From JAHEFU01 sp020440645 (GTDB lineage: Bacteria > 4484-113 > JAFGCY01): DNA of 64,000 nt. The translations under genes and the position numbers were made by a program. Positions 8,615 to 17,343 of this stretch are shown piece by piece (position 1 is the stretch's first letter; each line of letters starts with the position of its first letter). The stretch lies in the NCBI GenBank assembly GCA_020440645.1, contig JAGRNR010000013.1, positions 1 to 64,000 of the forward strand. The letters run 5' to 3'. The notes beneath the pieces were generated by a model, which was given only the letters and a program-made list of their open reading frames with translations, did not search any database and had not been told where the DNA came from.

Positions 8615-10333
8615 TCAATCGTTGTCAAAGCGGTTGTAGTGGATCGCGGAATCCGCGAAGTCGTAATACATCAGTGCCGGCCGGCCGGCCACGGAAATCA
8701 GCCGTGGGTCCGGGTTGTCAGGGCTGCCCGGCGCGAAGTGCTGCTGGATCAGGTTGAATTCCTCCCACGGCGGGTTGACAGTTGAGCCATGCGAACTGAA
8801 CTGGATGTTCAGGTTGAAGTTGCCGGTATTGACCACATAGGCGAGCGCCGGGCTGCCATTGAGTGACAGCAGACTGAAGGTCGGTTCGCAGCCGGCGATG
8901 CTTACATTTGTGATCGTCCAGTCCGCCGGCAGCTGTGGATCCGCCTTGTAGCTGCGAATCATGTTAAGAACGCTGTCCCGGTATGCGATCACCGGGGCTC
9001 CCGACAACTGGTCCAGCCAAAGCTGCCCCGTGTCCACATTTGAAACGAGCACCTGCCAGTCCCAGTCAACCGGAGCCGGGTCCGCATTAAGTGCATGGAT
9101 GTAGAGCAGTTCGTCCGTGCTCAGTGACCGCAGGTTGCAGACAGCAATGCTCGGCGTGCCGTCAATGATGCAGATGTCCGGCTGTGACGGGTAGGCCCCG
9201 GTCGCATCACCGAGCGGGTAGATGCGGCTGTAGCTGAAACTGCCGAGCGGATCACCCGAGACCGAGCGCGCATAGCCGAGGTAGCCATAGATGAAGTCGC
9301 CGTTGATGTCGAGCGGATCGCGCTCGAAGCTGGTGATGTGCAGGCGCTGTCCATCGCTGCAGAGTGCCGCACGTGCACAGTTGCCGGCGGCGATGAGCTG
9401 CTGCTTCTGCCAGTCGCCTACCTGCAGCGGCAGGGATTTGCTGGCGGCGGCGATCCACAGGCTGCTGTCATTCTCATCAACATAGAGCACGACCGGCTTT
9501 CCCTTGTGCATCTCCACCCGCCAGTAGTAGCAGAATTCGCTGGACGTGATTTCGCTTGTGGTCCAGTCCGCCGGGCCGGCCGGGCTGGCGGAGTTGGCAA
9601 GGGCGAACAGCAGCCTGTCTGATTCATCCTTGTAGACAATGGCCGGGCGGCCGTTGCATTCGACTGCCTCGATGCCGGGGTTGGCAGCATCGATTGCAAT
9701 GCCGGGGACCTGGTCCATCCGCTCCACGAGGTATTCAAAGTTGTCAATCCGCAGGTCGCCGCCATCCGCTGCAATCAGAGCGACATACTGCCTGTGCAGC
9801 GGCGAGTACCAAGCCTGCTGGTCGATGTTCTGGAACAGGCTGCCGCTACCGGCAGTGAACTGCTGCACGATATTCCAGCGGCCAAGCCCGAAATCCGCGA
9901 CTGCGAGATAGACCGGTGTGGTGGCATTGCTGTACTGCAGTTCTATCGCATCACATTCCGAGCCGGCATTGAACACCTCATACACAGCCCAGCTGATTGA
10001 GGCATTGCCGGACAGCATGGTCAGTGAAATGCCGGGGTCCACGATCACATTGCCACCGGAGGCGATCAAGCGCTGCGGCGGCATTACGAAGGGTGTCTTG
10101 ATCCCGGCAGTGTTTCGTGGAGTCGATGGCAGTGTGAATTGCTCTGAAATCGCAGGAGCAATTTCGTCCAGCATATTCAGCGAAGGGAGAGCAGCCGGCT
10201 CCAGCTGTGCAGCCTGGGGAGTTGTCGGTTCAGGGGAATGTACATTGGCAGGGGCCGGTGTGCTGGAAGCACATGCTGCACAGAGCAGCAGCACTGAGAC
10301 TACTCCGATGGCCAGCAACAGGCAGCGCTTCAT
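8615..10333 (-). CDS. Hypothetical lipoprotein, paralog of the 6812-8527 gene
   Basis: 572 residues with lipobox LCAAC at about residue 21 and the same layout as the downstream copy: Ser/Pro/Thr linker, a first block containing YEVFNAGSECDAIELQ and YSPLHRQYVALIA, then repeated GRPAIVYKDE, GKPVVLYVDEN and GSPALAYVV segments likely to be propeller blades. GGAG precedes the ATG. The two genes are 87 bases apart on the same strand and are clearly a tandem duplication, now well diverged in sequence but of nearly identical length. I do not recognise a named family. Confidence 0.85.
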   Translation of the reverse strand: MKRCLLLAIGVVSVLLLCAACASSTPAPANVHSPEPTTPQAAQLEPAALPSLNMLDEIAPAISEQFTLPSTPRNTAGIKTPFVMPPQRLIASGGNVIVDPGISLTMLSGNASISWAVYEVFNAGSECDAIELQYSNATTPVYLAVADFGLGRWNIVQQFTAGSGSLFQNIDQQAWYSPLHRQYVALIAADGGDLRIDNFEYLVERMDQVPGIAIDAANPGIEAVECNGRPAIVYKDESDRLLFALANSASPAGPADWTTSEITSSEFCYYWRVEMHKGKPVVLYVDENDSSLWIAAASKSLPLQVGDWQKQQLIAAGNCARAALCSDGQRLHITSFERDPLDINGDFIYGYLGYARSVSGDPLGSFSYSRIYPLGDATGAYPSQPDICIIDGTPSIAVCNLRSLSTDELLYIHALNADPAPVDWDWQVLVSNVDTGQLWLDQLSGAPVIAYRDSVLNMIRSYKADPQLPADWTITNVSIAGCEPTFSLLSLNGSPALAYVVNTGNFNLNIQFSSHGSTVNPPWEEFNLIQQHFAPGSPDNPDPRLISVAGRPALMYYDFADSAIHYNRFDND

Positions 10334-10412
10334 TCACCACTCCGCAACCTTAACCTTTGACAGGAAAAGTATATGGCAACTGCGGATTGGTTGGAGGAGT
10401 AGAAAAGCAAAA

Positions 10413-10432
10413 AGCCCCGCCGTAGCGGGGCT
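10413..10432 (-). terminator. Intrinsic terminator after BsuPI lipoprotein gene
   Basis: An 8-bp perfect stem (AGCCCCGC / GCGGGGCT, loop CGTA) is flanked by A-rich and T-rich runs on both sides. On the minus strand it ends with a TTTTTG run and closes the 10461-11102 gene. The symmetric runs could let it stop transcription from either direction. Confidence 0.85.
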
Positions 10433-10460
10433 TTTGTTTTCATGGTGGGGATCAACTTCG

Positions 10461-11102
10461 TTAGCTGACCTTGCCGTTCAGGTAGGCGACCTGGCCGAGG
10501 CTGGCCGGGTTGCTGACGCTGGTGTGGAAGCCGTTGGCCATCACATTGCCGCTGATCGGGTTGCCGTGGCGGTCACGTCCGTTCCAGTCAGCCTTGTATT
10601 CGAAAGTCTGGTACGGGCTCAGGGTGCGGGTCTCGAAGACGAATCCGAAGAAGCGGCCTTCACTCCAGCGATACAGCTCCTGGCCGTTCTTCACGATTGA
10701 GAAGTCGGCGCGCTTGGTGCTGTTGTAGGTGATGTGGCGGGCCTGGCTGGAGTTGTTGGTCACCATCATCTTGAACTGGTACTGCCCATTGCCATCGGTC
10801 AGCAGCTGGAACAGGTAGTCGATGCCGTCGATGTAGGCTGCATCGCTTGTGGCGACGTACCAGCTGGAGCTGGCTTCGCGGTCGGCAAGCACCTCATCCA
10901 GCGAGGGGGCCATTGTGTAGTCAACTGCCTTGGCATCATCCGCCGGGATATCCAGGTCCGCCATCGCTGAGCTGCCGCCACCGCAGGAGGCCAGCAGGCC
11001 CAGGGCCAGCATGACCACGAGCGCCATCAGGTTGCGGATCACGATGATCACGCTGCTGTTCTGCCTGTTGTCGTTACCGTTGATGTTCTTCTTAGCTTCC
11101 AT
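10461..11102 (-). CDS. BsuPI-domain lipoprotein (paralog 1)
   Basis: 213 residues. The ATG at 11102 is preceded by GAGGTGA; an in-frame GTG three codons earlier lies inside that site and is unlikely to be used. A lipoprotein signal ends with LLASCGGG. The C-terminal 110 residues resemble the BsuPI domain (intracellular proteinase inhibitor type, an Ig-like fold): FKMMVTNNSSQARHITYNS, a FSIVKNGQELYRWS strand and YQTFEYKADWNGRDRHGNP. Close paralogs lie at 15262-15933 and 63718-64000. The shared TNNS and WDGRDxHGxP motifs are family marks. As an exported lipoprotein its partner is probably extracellular. Confidence 0.87.
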   Translation of the reverse strand: MEAKKNINGNDNRQNSSVIIVIRNLMALVVMLALGLLASCGGGSSAMADLDIPADDAKAVDYTMAPSLDEVLADREASSSWYVATSDAAYIDGIDYLFQLLTDGNGQYQFKMMVTNNSSQARHITYNSTKRADFSIVKNGQELYRWSEGRFFGFVFETRTLSPYQTFEYKADWNGRDRHGNPISGNVMANGFHTSVSNPASLGQVAYLNGKVS

Positions 11103-11225
11103 GTCAGTCACCTCAGATTGGTTTTTTCAGTTCGGGGAAGTTCCTGCTTCCTTTTCCAAACCGTCTGTAATTCCCGCCCCCGGGAGGTTCTAAACAGATA
11201 ATTCGAAAAAATTCGAAAATTAGCA
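11103..11225 (-). promoter_or_regulatory. Conserved leader of BsuPI lipoprotein gene (copy 1)
   Basis: About 115 bases upstream of the start match the region upstream of the 15262-15933 paralog. Shared blocks on the minus strand are TCGAATTTTTTCGAA, ATCTGTTTA, GGGAATTACA, CGGTTTGG, GCAGGAACT and the GAGGTGA ribosome site. The first block carries two TTCGAA palindromes 10 bases apart (start to start). Conservation outside the coding region in two diverged paralogs implies an operator, a structured 5' UTR, or both. No known riboswitch class is recognised. Confidence 0.6.
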
Positions 11226-11776
11226 GAATTCAACGAAATCGTTGGGTTGAGGTGGATTAGATTGAAGGCGCGAGATATAGCTCACGCCAGTCCAGCAAAG
11301 GACTTAGCAAGCGTAAGGACGGATCGGGTAGCTGGAAGGAGAATCGGCAGGAATCAGGGTAGCGGTGGCACCTTGCGCCAACTGGGAGTGATTGCGGCAC
11401 TGTTCCTGGTCCGTTATCTCAAGCGTTGGGAACCTGCCATTGCTTTCGCGATGAGTTTCAAGGACTCGGCTGGATGGATCTGAAATGGAACTTCGGGAGA
11501 TACCCTGTCAATTGGCGCAAGGCGCCACCGCTACACATCTTTACTTGCAGATTGCATGGACAGGAGGTGTATCCAATTGGAGTTGTAACTTCCGCGCGAT
11601 CCCGCTTTCAGCGGGACTTCGCCTGCGGCTCAGCCTCCAATTGTAGGGTGCACAGCAGTCAGGTTTTGAGTATGCGCCTGTGCTGAGCCCGGGAACTCGT
11701 TTCCGGCTCAGCACGCGAGTCAAGCCCCGCGAGTGCTCGCACGAGAGGGCAAAAGGATAGCGACTGACGCTTCGAG
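11226..11776. other. Intergenic stretch without a convincing gene
   Basis: About 550 bases between the BsuPI leader and lexA. I see no supported coding frame. It contains the 26-bp inverted pair at 11359-11534, a small TCCCGCT-TTC-AGCGGGA hairpin near 11600, and a GAGTGCTCGCACGAG motif near 11735 that recurs near 17312. The stretch after 11690 ends in a GACTGACGCTTCGAGTCAGTC hairpin-like sequence close to the lexA stop that may terminate lexA. Confidence 0.5.
11359..11534. repeat. 26-bp inverted pair enclosing 124 bases
   Basis: The arm at 11359-11384 (GTAGCGGTGGCACCTTGCGC and six more bases) is matched by its near-perfect complement at 11509-11534, with about two mismatches. The enclosed 124 bases contain no gene. 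It could be a small non-autonomous mobile element (MITE) or a long-stem structured RNA. I see no obvious target-site duplication next to the arms. Confidence 0.6.
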
Positions 11777-12397
11777 TCAGTCGTACTGCCGGATCAGGCT
11801 CTTGAGTTTGCCGAGCACGCGGATCTCATTGAAGTACATATCCGGGTAGAGCGGGTTGGCCGCCTTGAGCACTACGCGGCCGGCCTGGCGGAAGAAGAAC
11901 TTCACCGTGGCCTCGTCCTCCACCATTGCGGCAACAATGTCGCCGGTGCTGGCGCTCTGCTGCTCACGGAAGATGGCGATGTCCCCTTCCTTGATGCCGG
12001 CGTTGATCATGGAGTCGCCCTTCACACGCAGGGCGAACAGGTTGCCGCCTTCATGCTGCATGTTGTCCAGCGGCATGTTGACGTAGTCCTCCACGTTGTG
12101 GTCGGCATAGGTCATCACACCGGCGGCGATGCGGCCGAGGATCGGGATCCGCGCCGCCTCTTCCACACCGAGCACCTGCTTGCCCCGCTGGCCGAGCAGT
12201 ATGCTGCGGCTGCGGTTGCGCGCCCGTTCAATCAGGCCCTTCTTCTCCAGTGCCACGACATGGTCATAGGCACCCTTGACACTGCAGTCGAACTTGCCGG
12301 CGATATCTCGGATGGACGGCGCATAGCCGTTGCCTTCGATGAAATCGGCAATGTACTGCAGCACTTCGCGCTGCTTGTCTGTGACACGTTTGGCCAT
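11777..12397 (-). CDS. lexA: LexA repressor
   Basis: 206 residues, normal LexA length. An N-terminal winged helix (residues 1-65, with SIRDIAGKFDCSVKGAYDHV) is followed by the S24 self-cleaving domain. The cleavage bond is Ala92-Gly93 (in RIAAGVMT), the nucleophile Ser129 (in KGDSMINAG) and the general base Lys166 (in EATVKFFF); all are present, so it should be RecA-inducible. The promoter is immediately upstream with a palindrome in its spacer, which predicts autoregulation and a leaderless mRNA. It controls the SOS response; no other clear copy of the operator was found in this window. Confidence 0.97.
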   Translation of the reverse strand: MAKRVTDKQREVLQYIADFIEGNGYAPSIRDIAGKFDCSVKGAYDHVVALEKKGLIERARNRSRSILLGQRGKQVLGVEEAARIPILGRIAAGVMTYADHNVEDYVNMPLDNMQHEGGNLFALRVKGDSMINAGIKEGDIAIFREQQSASTGDIVAAMVEDEATVKFFFRQAGRVVLKAANPLYPDMYFNEIRVLGKLKSLIRQYD

Positions 12398-12432
12398 AAC
12401 AAAATTATACTAATCACATTAGTACTTGTCAA
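12398..12432 (-). promoter_or_regulatory. lexA promoter with embedded palindromic operator
   Basis: On the minus strand: TTGACA (12427-12432), a 17-base spacer, TATAAT (12404-12409), then six bases and the lexA ATG. The palindrome TACTAAT-GTG-ATTAGTA (12408-12424) fills the spacer and overlaps the -10. This is a perfect sigma-70-type promoter, and the operator position would block polymerase directly. The palindrome is unlike the E. coli CTGT-N8-ACAG or Bacillus CGAAC-N4-GTTCG motifs. Confidence 0.9.
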
Positions 12433-12465
12433 GTGTTTATGACACGATTTTCAAGAATTGGAAAA

Positions 12466-15141
12466 TCAGGGAAGTCCGGCGGGGTTTTCATCTGACGGCC
12501 CGGAAAGCTCGGACTGCAGCTGATCGCAGGCCAGCAGCAGGCTGTCCAGGGAGCATTCCAGCAGCAGGTGCTCAAACATGAGGCCATTCACCAAGATCCG
12601 CCCGGAGCTCCAGCCAAGTTCCACCGCTCCGTCTGGTACGGATGGCAGGCGCAGCACCTCATTCAATGCATGTTGCGGATCCAGCAGCAACAGTTCACCC
12701 TGGTCGTTGTCAACCAGAAGGTACTTGCCGGATGGACTGAAGCAGAACGGCAAGCGGCTGGAGCTGTGATCCAGACGAAGCACGCTCAGCAATTCAGGCT
12801 CAGCCGAGATGCGCCAGCAGGCCAGGCCATATGCGGTTTCGGCTGCCAGCAGCTTTCCATCCGCGCTGAAGCGCGGGCCATTAATCTCATCACCGGCTTG
12901 CAGGCGAAACTCCTCGCTGAATCCATGCCTGGCGTCCAGCATTGAAATGGCATCCTCCGCGCTGCTGAGCAGCAGCCAGCGGGAATCAGGGCTCCAGCAG
13001 AACTGGTTTGGACTGCCTTTGGAGAAGTCCGCACTGTAAATCCTCTGTGCATCGCCAGAATTGAACACCGTCAGCCACCCGTCACCATCCAGAGTGGCAA
13101 TCAAATCGCCTTCCGGACTCCAGTCGATTGTGTCAGGCAAAACATCCAGCGGCCCGAGCCGGAGCCGTTCGCTGAATCCGTCCGCAACATCCCGGATCAG
13201 CAGGGTGTAGTCCTCGCCACTTGTCAGGAGGAATCGGCCATCCGGACTGAAGCGGTACAGCTCCAGCCTGCCCTGATGGCCGCGAAGTGTGTACGCCTCC
13301 TTGAATCCATCAGCGGCATCACTGATGCGCAGGCTGCCATCCTGGCTGGCCGTTGCCAGCCAACGCGAATCCGGGCTCCACTGCAGGCCGGCGGGATATA
13401 CCGTTCCCCACTCAAAAGTGGCTGCTTCAGCATAGTTGGCACTGCAGTCCAGCAGCCGGACCGTATCAATCCCATCCGCACGGGCCAGCCAGCGTCCATC
13501 GGGGCTGGCAAGTTCCTGCGGGATATTCACATCCGGATTGGCAATCCGCAAGCCGAGATCCCTGTCCTGCGCATTTTGCAGCAGTGCCGCCAGGACCCTC
13601 AGCCGGGCCAGTTCCGCTTCAGCCTCAGGCAGCTCACTGCTGCCCAGCAGCACCCTGCGGCACAGCTCTGCCAGCTCGCGGCCGTCCATATCCATGGGAT
13701 CAGCAGCTTGCAGGCGCAGCAGATTATTGGCAATAGTCAAGGACTCCAATGTAGCACTGGAAATTCCGCCATCGGCAATCTCAATGTTTCCAGATTTCCG
13801 TAGGGTCAGCGGCCCGGCGAAGTCAAGTATGTAGAGTGCACCGACACCATCTGTCGTAGCCAGCTGGCGGGAATCAGTGCTCCAGGCAATCTGTTTCGGC
13901 TCCAAAATCGGAACAGTGCGGATCATAGTGCCACCATCAGCATCGGCAACATCCAGCAGGCCAAGCTCACCTTCAGAAGATCCAAATGCCAGCCGGCTGC
14001 CATCCGGGCTGTACTGCAGTGCCAGCATGAAGCTGCAGCTGTAGTCATGCTCGCGCCACACAGACCAGTAATTGCCATTGTTCTGCCAGCGCTTCAGTTT
14101 CCCATCCCAGCCGAAGGTGCAGAACTCCGAACCTGTCGGATTCCAGGCCAGGGCGAATACAGCATCAGAGTGCCCATCCACCCTGTCCAGCATTGCGAAT
14201 CCCTGGATGGAATCCCAGCTTGTTGCGCAACCATCGGCATCCACTGAAACCATGACAGCGCTTTCGGGTGACCAGGCCGTTCCTGTGATTGTGCTCGTTG
14301 GCAACTGTTCCAGCTGCTGCTCCCGGAAATTCTCACGTGCGTTCCAGACCTGGATCAGGCCATCCTTTCCACCAGCACAGATCCATGCGCCGTCGGGACT
14401 CCAGCTGAGGCTGTAGCTGCTGCCTCCGGCAAGCAGTCGATCGCATAGGCTGCTGAAGTCTCCGGTTTCAAGAATCCGCATCAATCCGGAGCGGCTGGTC
14501 AGCGCGATATAGCGACCGTCGGGGCTCCAGAGGGTGCGATGCAGCAGATCGCCGTCAAGCTCTATCCTGTGGCGGACCGGAAAGCCCGGCTCCACTGAGC
14601 GTATGATCGCTGTGCCGTCAAAGCTGCCGCTGGCAAGCAAGCTGCCATCGGGGCTGAATGCCACTTCGGTCAGCTCCCTGTCGTGGCCCACAAGGCGATC
14701 AGTCAGCTTGAATCCCTGCTTCCGGGAGTAGATGCGCAGCAGGCCGTCATCACAGGCAGCTGCCAGCAGCTTGCCATCCGGGCTCCAGTCCAGGCTGGTC
14801 ACATCATCAGCTTCCTGAAGCAGTGAAGCCGGCTGCAGCTCGCGGTTGAGCGCAGCAAACACCCGCAGTTCGGCATCCCGCCGGACCGCCTCGTCCATCT
14901 CACTGCAAAGCTCCAGTGCCTGCGTTGCCAGCGTGGCCAGTTCGCCGCGGTTCAGGGCATCCGGCCTGAACTGGTCAAGCTGCAGCAGCAGCTTATCAAG
15001 CTGGATGCATTCGCCAGGCTCCGATAGGGTATCCGCCTGGGCATGCACATTGCCGGTCAGCATCGTTGCCAGCATGAGAAAACACAGGATTACCGGCAGC
15101 CTTGCCGTGCGGTCCATGCAGTTTGTCCACCACCCAGTCAT
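12466..15141 (-). CDS. Exported WD40-repeat protein with two propeller regions
   Basis: 891 residues from ATG 15141, chosen because AGGGGA precedes it and because the longer frame (to 15228) would start inside the terminator of the neighbouring gene; ATG 15117 is an alternative. A signal peptide (LPVILCFLMLATMLTGNVHA) is followed by a helical segment with Glu/Leu repeats. WD40-like blades come in two blocks separated by a second helical segment (SSELPEAEAELARLRVLAALL) that resembles the first. Typical blade phrases are SWSPDGKLLAAACDDG and FSPDGSLLASGSFDG. The two-half layout suggests an internal duplication. Probably a periplasmic scaffold; no partner is indicated. Confidence 0.85.
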   Translation of the reverse strand: MTGWWTNCMDRTARLPVILCFLMLATMLTGNVHAQADTLSEPGECIQLDKLLLQLDQFRPDALNRGELATLATQALELCSEMDEAVRRDAELRVFAALNRELQPASLLQEADDVTSLDWSPDGKLLAAACDDGLLRIYSRKQGFKLTDRLVGHDRELTEVAFSPDGSLLASGSFDGTAIIRSVEPGFPVRHRIELDGDLLHRTLWSPDGRYIALTSRSGLMRILETGDFSSLCDRLLAGGSSYSLSWSPDGAWICAGGKDGLIQVWNARENFREQQLEQLPTSTITGTAWSPESAVMVSVDADGCATSWDSIQGFAMLDRVDGHSDAVFALAWNPTGSEFCTFGWDGKLKRWQNNGNYWSVWREHDYSCSFMLALQYSPDGSRLAFGSSEGELGLLDVADADGGTMIRTVPILEPKQIAWSTDSRQLATTDGVGALYILDFAGPLTLRKSGNIEIADGGISSATLESLTIANNLLRLQAADPMDMDGRELAELCRRVLLGSSELPEAEAELARLRVLAALLQNAQDRDLGLRIANPDVNIPQELASPDGRWLARADGIDTVRLLDCSANYAEAATFEWGTVYPAGLQWSPDSRWLATASQDGSLRISDAADGFKEAYTLRGHQGRLELYRFSPDGRFLLTSGEDYTLLIRDVADGFSERLRLGPLDVLPDTIDWSPEGDLIATLDGDGWLTVFNSGDAQRIYSADFSKGSPNQFCWSPDSRWLLLSSAEDAISMLDARHGFSEEFRLQAGDEINGPRFSADGKLLAAETAYGLACWRISAEPELLSVLRLDHSSSRLPFCFSPSGKYLLVDNDQGELLLLDPQHALNEVLRLPSVPDGAVELGWSSGRILVNGLMFEHLLLECSLDSLLLACDQLQSELSGPSDENPAGLP

Positions 15142-15187
15142 CTGTCCCCTGAGCATAGCCGATTGCCGTGCCCGCAGAAAACAAAAA

Positions 15188-15217
15188 GGGCAGCCCCCAT
15201 CTTTCAGGGAGCTGCCC
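15188..15217 (-). terminator. Intrinsic terminator after second BsuPI lipoprotein gene
   Basis: On the minus strand a strong GC stem (GGGCAGCTCCC paired with GGGGCTGCCC) is followed by TTTTTGTTTT. It ends the 15262-15933 transcript and lies just before the start of the WD40 gene. Confidence 0.85.
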
Positions 15218-15261
15218 GGTTCCTCCAACCTTTCCTGTGGGCTGGCTATTGGGGAGCAGGC

Positions 15262-15933
15262 CTACTGACCGTTCATCCAGGCAATGGCCTTCATCGTCGA
15301 GGGGTGGGAGCTGCTCACGTGGCGGGCTTCCACATCCACGATGCCGTAGAGCTTGTTGCCATGGCTGTCGCGTCCGTCCCAGAGCCTGGTGTACTCGATG
15401 GTCTGGTAAGGGGCCAGGCCGCGGAACTCGGGGAACCAGGCGATCTTGTTGTCACGAAGCACCTTCTTCAGCTGGCCGTTCTGCGAGATGCTGAACTGGT
15501 AGTGGCGGTCCTTGTCGTAGATCAGCAGCTTCGTCTGGGCGGAGTTGTTGGTGGCCTTCAGCACGAACTTGTAGTTGCCCATGCCGTCAGTCCAGAGCTG
15601 GAAGAGCATGTCCACGCCGTTGACGTAGTCAGCACCGGCGGTGGCGACGTACCAGACTCCGCTGGTGCCGCGCTCGATGTCGCCCTCAGCCGCATCCGGG
15701 ATCGCCTCGCTGTCGGCGACGATGTCCGCGGCGTTGCTGACCTCGGAGTTCATATCGGCGATCTCCTCAACCGGAGCCTCGATGTCAACCACGGGGGAGG
15801 CTGCCTGCTCGGCGGCGCCATCCAGGTCGGCCATGGCGGAAGTACCACCACCGCAGGAGGCCAGCAGGCCCAGGGCAAGCAGTACGATCACTGCCAGGAT
15901 GTTCCTCATTGCGTTGTTCTTCACTGCATTCAT
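15262..15933 (-). CDS. BsuPI-domain lipoprotein (paralog 2)
   Basis: 223 residues, ATG at 15933 preceded by GAGGTGA. The lipoprotein signal ends LLASCGGG, as in paralog 1, followed by an acidic linker (residues about 32-90) longer than in paralog 1. The BsuPI-like domain occupies about 110-223 with FVLKATNNSAQTKLLIYDK, FSISQNGQLKKVL, YQTIEYTRLWDGRDSHGNK and a WMNGQ end. The gene is monocistronic, with its own leader and terminator. Intracellular relatives inhibit a Bacillus serine protease; here the lipobox points to an envelope role, so inhibitor function should not be assumed. Confidence 0.87.
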   Translation of the reverse strand: MNAVKNNAMRNILAVIVLLALGLLASCGGGTSAMADLDGAAEQAASPVVDIEAPVEEIADMNSEVSNAADIVADSEAIPDAAEGDIERGTSGVWYVATAGADYVNGVDMLFQLWTDGMGNYKFVLKATNNSAQTKLLIYDKDRHYQFSISQNGQLKKVLRDNKIAWFPEFRGLAPYQTIEYTRLWDGRDSHGNKLYGIVDVEARHVSSSHPSTMKAIAWMNGQ

Positions 15934-16062
15934 GTCATCACCTCATTGCTTGAAAATACTTTTCGGTCCGGTCGGAGTTCCTGCTCCCTTTGCCAAACCG
16001 CTTGTAATTCCCAGGCCCGGAGGATCGTAAACAGATATTTCGAAAAAATTCGATAATTCGTG
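15934..16062 (-). promoter_or_regulatory. Conserved leader of BsuPI lipoprotein gene (copy 2)
   Basis: It mirrors the leader at 11103-11225 in order and spacing: TCGAATTTTTTCGAA, ATCTGTTTA, GGGAATTACA, CGGTTTGG, AAAGG, GCAGGAACT, then GAGGTGATGAC and ATG. The middle varies more than the blocks. A divergent gene starts at 16103, so the upstream TCGAA block may regulate both directions. Confidence 0.6.
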
Positions 16063-16102
16063 ATAATTCACACCTGAAGCGCTCTTGAGGATAGAATCAG
16101 CT

Positions 16103-17242
16103 ATGGCTAAGTGGGGACTTAAGCACAGGCTGGCACTGGCTGCGGCAGTATTTGTACTGCTGGGGCTGGCTGGCCTGCAGGCTTTCGCCTGGCGGCTGGT
16201 GCGCAACCCACCCGGCACCGTTTACAGCCTGCGGATGGCCTGCGGCTCCTGGCCCTACCAGCAGATTCCGCAGGATGGACAGGGGCGGATCCTGCTACCG
16301 CAGCAGCAGAACCTGACCCTGGTTGATGAGGATCTGGGAGCTTCCGTAACATTGGCTGGCGTCTTCTACTCGATGGATAACCAGCCATTCAACCTCAGCC
16401 CGACTGGCACTGCATACGGGTACGAGCGGGATGATGGCATCTGCCGCTACGACAGCACGGGCCGGCAGGTCTGGAGTTTCAACCCTGCGGATGTGTACTG
16501 GGTCCGCTCCATGGAAGCGCTGGATCATGGTGCCGTCATGGTTGATACCAGCAGCCGTCTGCTGCGCCTGGATGGGTCAGGCAACCTCCTATGGTGGTAC
16601 AAGGCCGGGGAGTACCATCCAAGCAAATGCGGTTTCCATGAAGAGTACCTGCGCATGGCCATTGGGCCCGATGATGTGGTTGCCTACGATACTTCCGGTG
16701 TCTTAGAAGTGGATGTTGCCGTGGTGGATGCAGATGGCCAGCAACGCTGGGTGCTGAATGACGACGATGCGTACTACCAGCTGATCAGCCAGGGCCGGGT
16801 TGGCAACAGCTTGTTCATAAGCTGGCACGATCACAGGACTGATGATAACCGCATGTATTGCTATGACTGGAAAGGTGGGCAGATAGCGAGTCATCCAATC
16901 GAGATTCGCGATGATGACCCGGTGGCATCCAGCCCGGGCACATTCAGTGTGGCAAACCGGGAGAATCTTTACGTATTCGACGAGTCCGGCCAGCTGAAAT
17001 GGCAGTCCGCCGGGGAGGGCTACGTTTCGGCCGCACTGCATTTGCCGGACGGCCGTTATCTGGCGGTGCGGGACTCACAGTCGCACCGGCCGGAGATCCA
17101 GCTGTTCAATGCGGATGGCCAGCCGGGGCGCAGTACTCTCTTGCCGACAAGCATTACCATGGTGCCGCTGCTGCATGACAATGGGCTGGTGTACCTGGCG
17201 CTTCGGGACCGGATTGTGGCGATTGACCCTGCCAGGTTATGA
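16103..17242 (+). CDS. Membrane-anchored beta-propeller-like protein
   Basis: 379 residues from ATG 16103; the earlier in-frame TTG at 16085 is rejected because a -10-like TAGAAT ends only five bases before the ATG. An N-terminal anchor (residues about 10-32) is followed by a PQQ/WD-type propeller: recurring phrases are RYDSTGRQVWSFN, RLDGSGNLLWWYK, VDADGQQRWVLN and FDESGQLKWQS, each a blade ending in a Trp. This resembles the PQQ-binding-like beta-propeller repeat family. It probably sits outside the inner membrane. Function unknown. Confidence 0.85.
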   Translation: MAKWGLKHRLALAAAVFVLLGLAGLQAFAWRLVRNPPGTVYSLRMACGSWPYQQIPQDGQGRILLPQQQNLTLVDEDLGASVTLAGVFYSMDNQPFNLSPTGTAYGYERDDGICRYDSTGRQVWSFNPADVYWVRSMEALDHGAVMVDTSSRLLRLDGSGNLLWWYKAGEYHPSKCGFHEEYLRMAIGPDDVVAYDTSGVLEVDVAVVDADGQQRWVLNDDDAYYQLISQGRVGNSLFISWHDHRTDDNRMYCYDWKGGQIASHPIEIRDDDPVASSPGTFSVANRENLYVFDESGQLKWQSAGEGYVSAALHLPDGRYLAVRDSQSHRPEIQLFNADGQPGRSTLLPTSITMVPLLHDNGLVYLALRDRIVAIDPARL

Positions 17243-17343
17243 GCTGAGGTGGAAGGAGTAACTTCAGCGCAATCAGCGAGAGGCTTAGCCTTGAGCTGTA
17301 TTGCAGACCGCCGAGTGCTCGCACGAGGCGGCAGAAAAAACAA

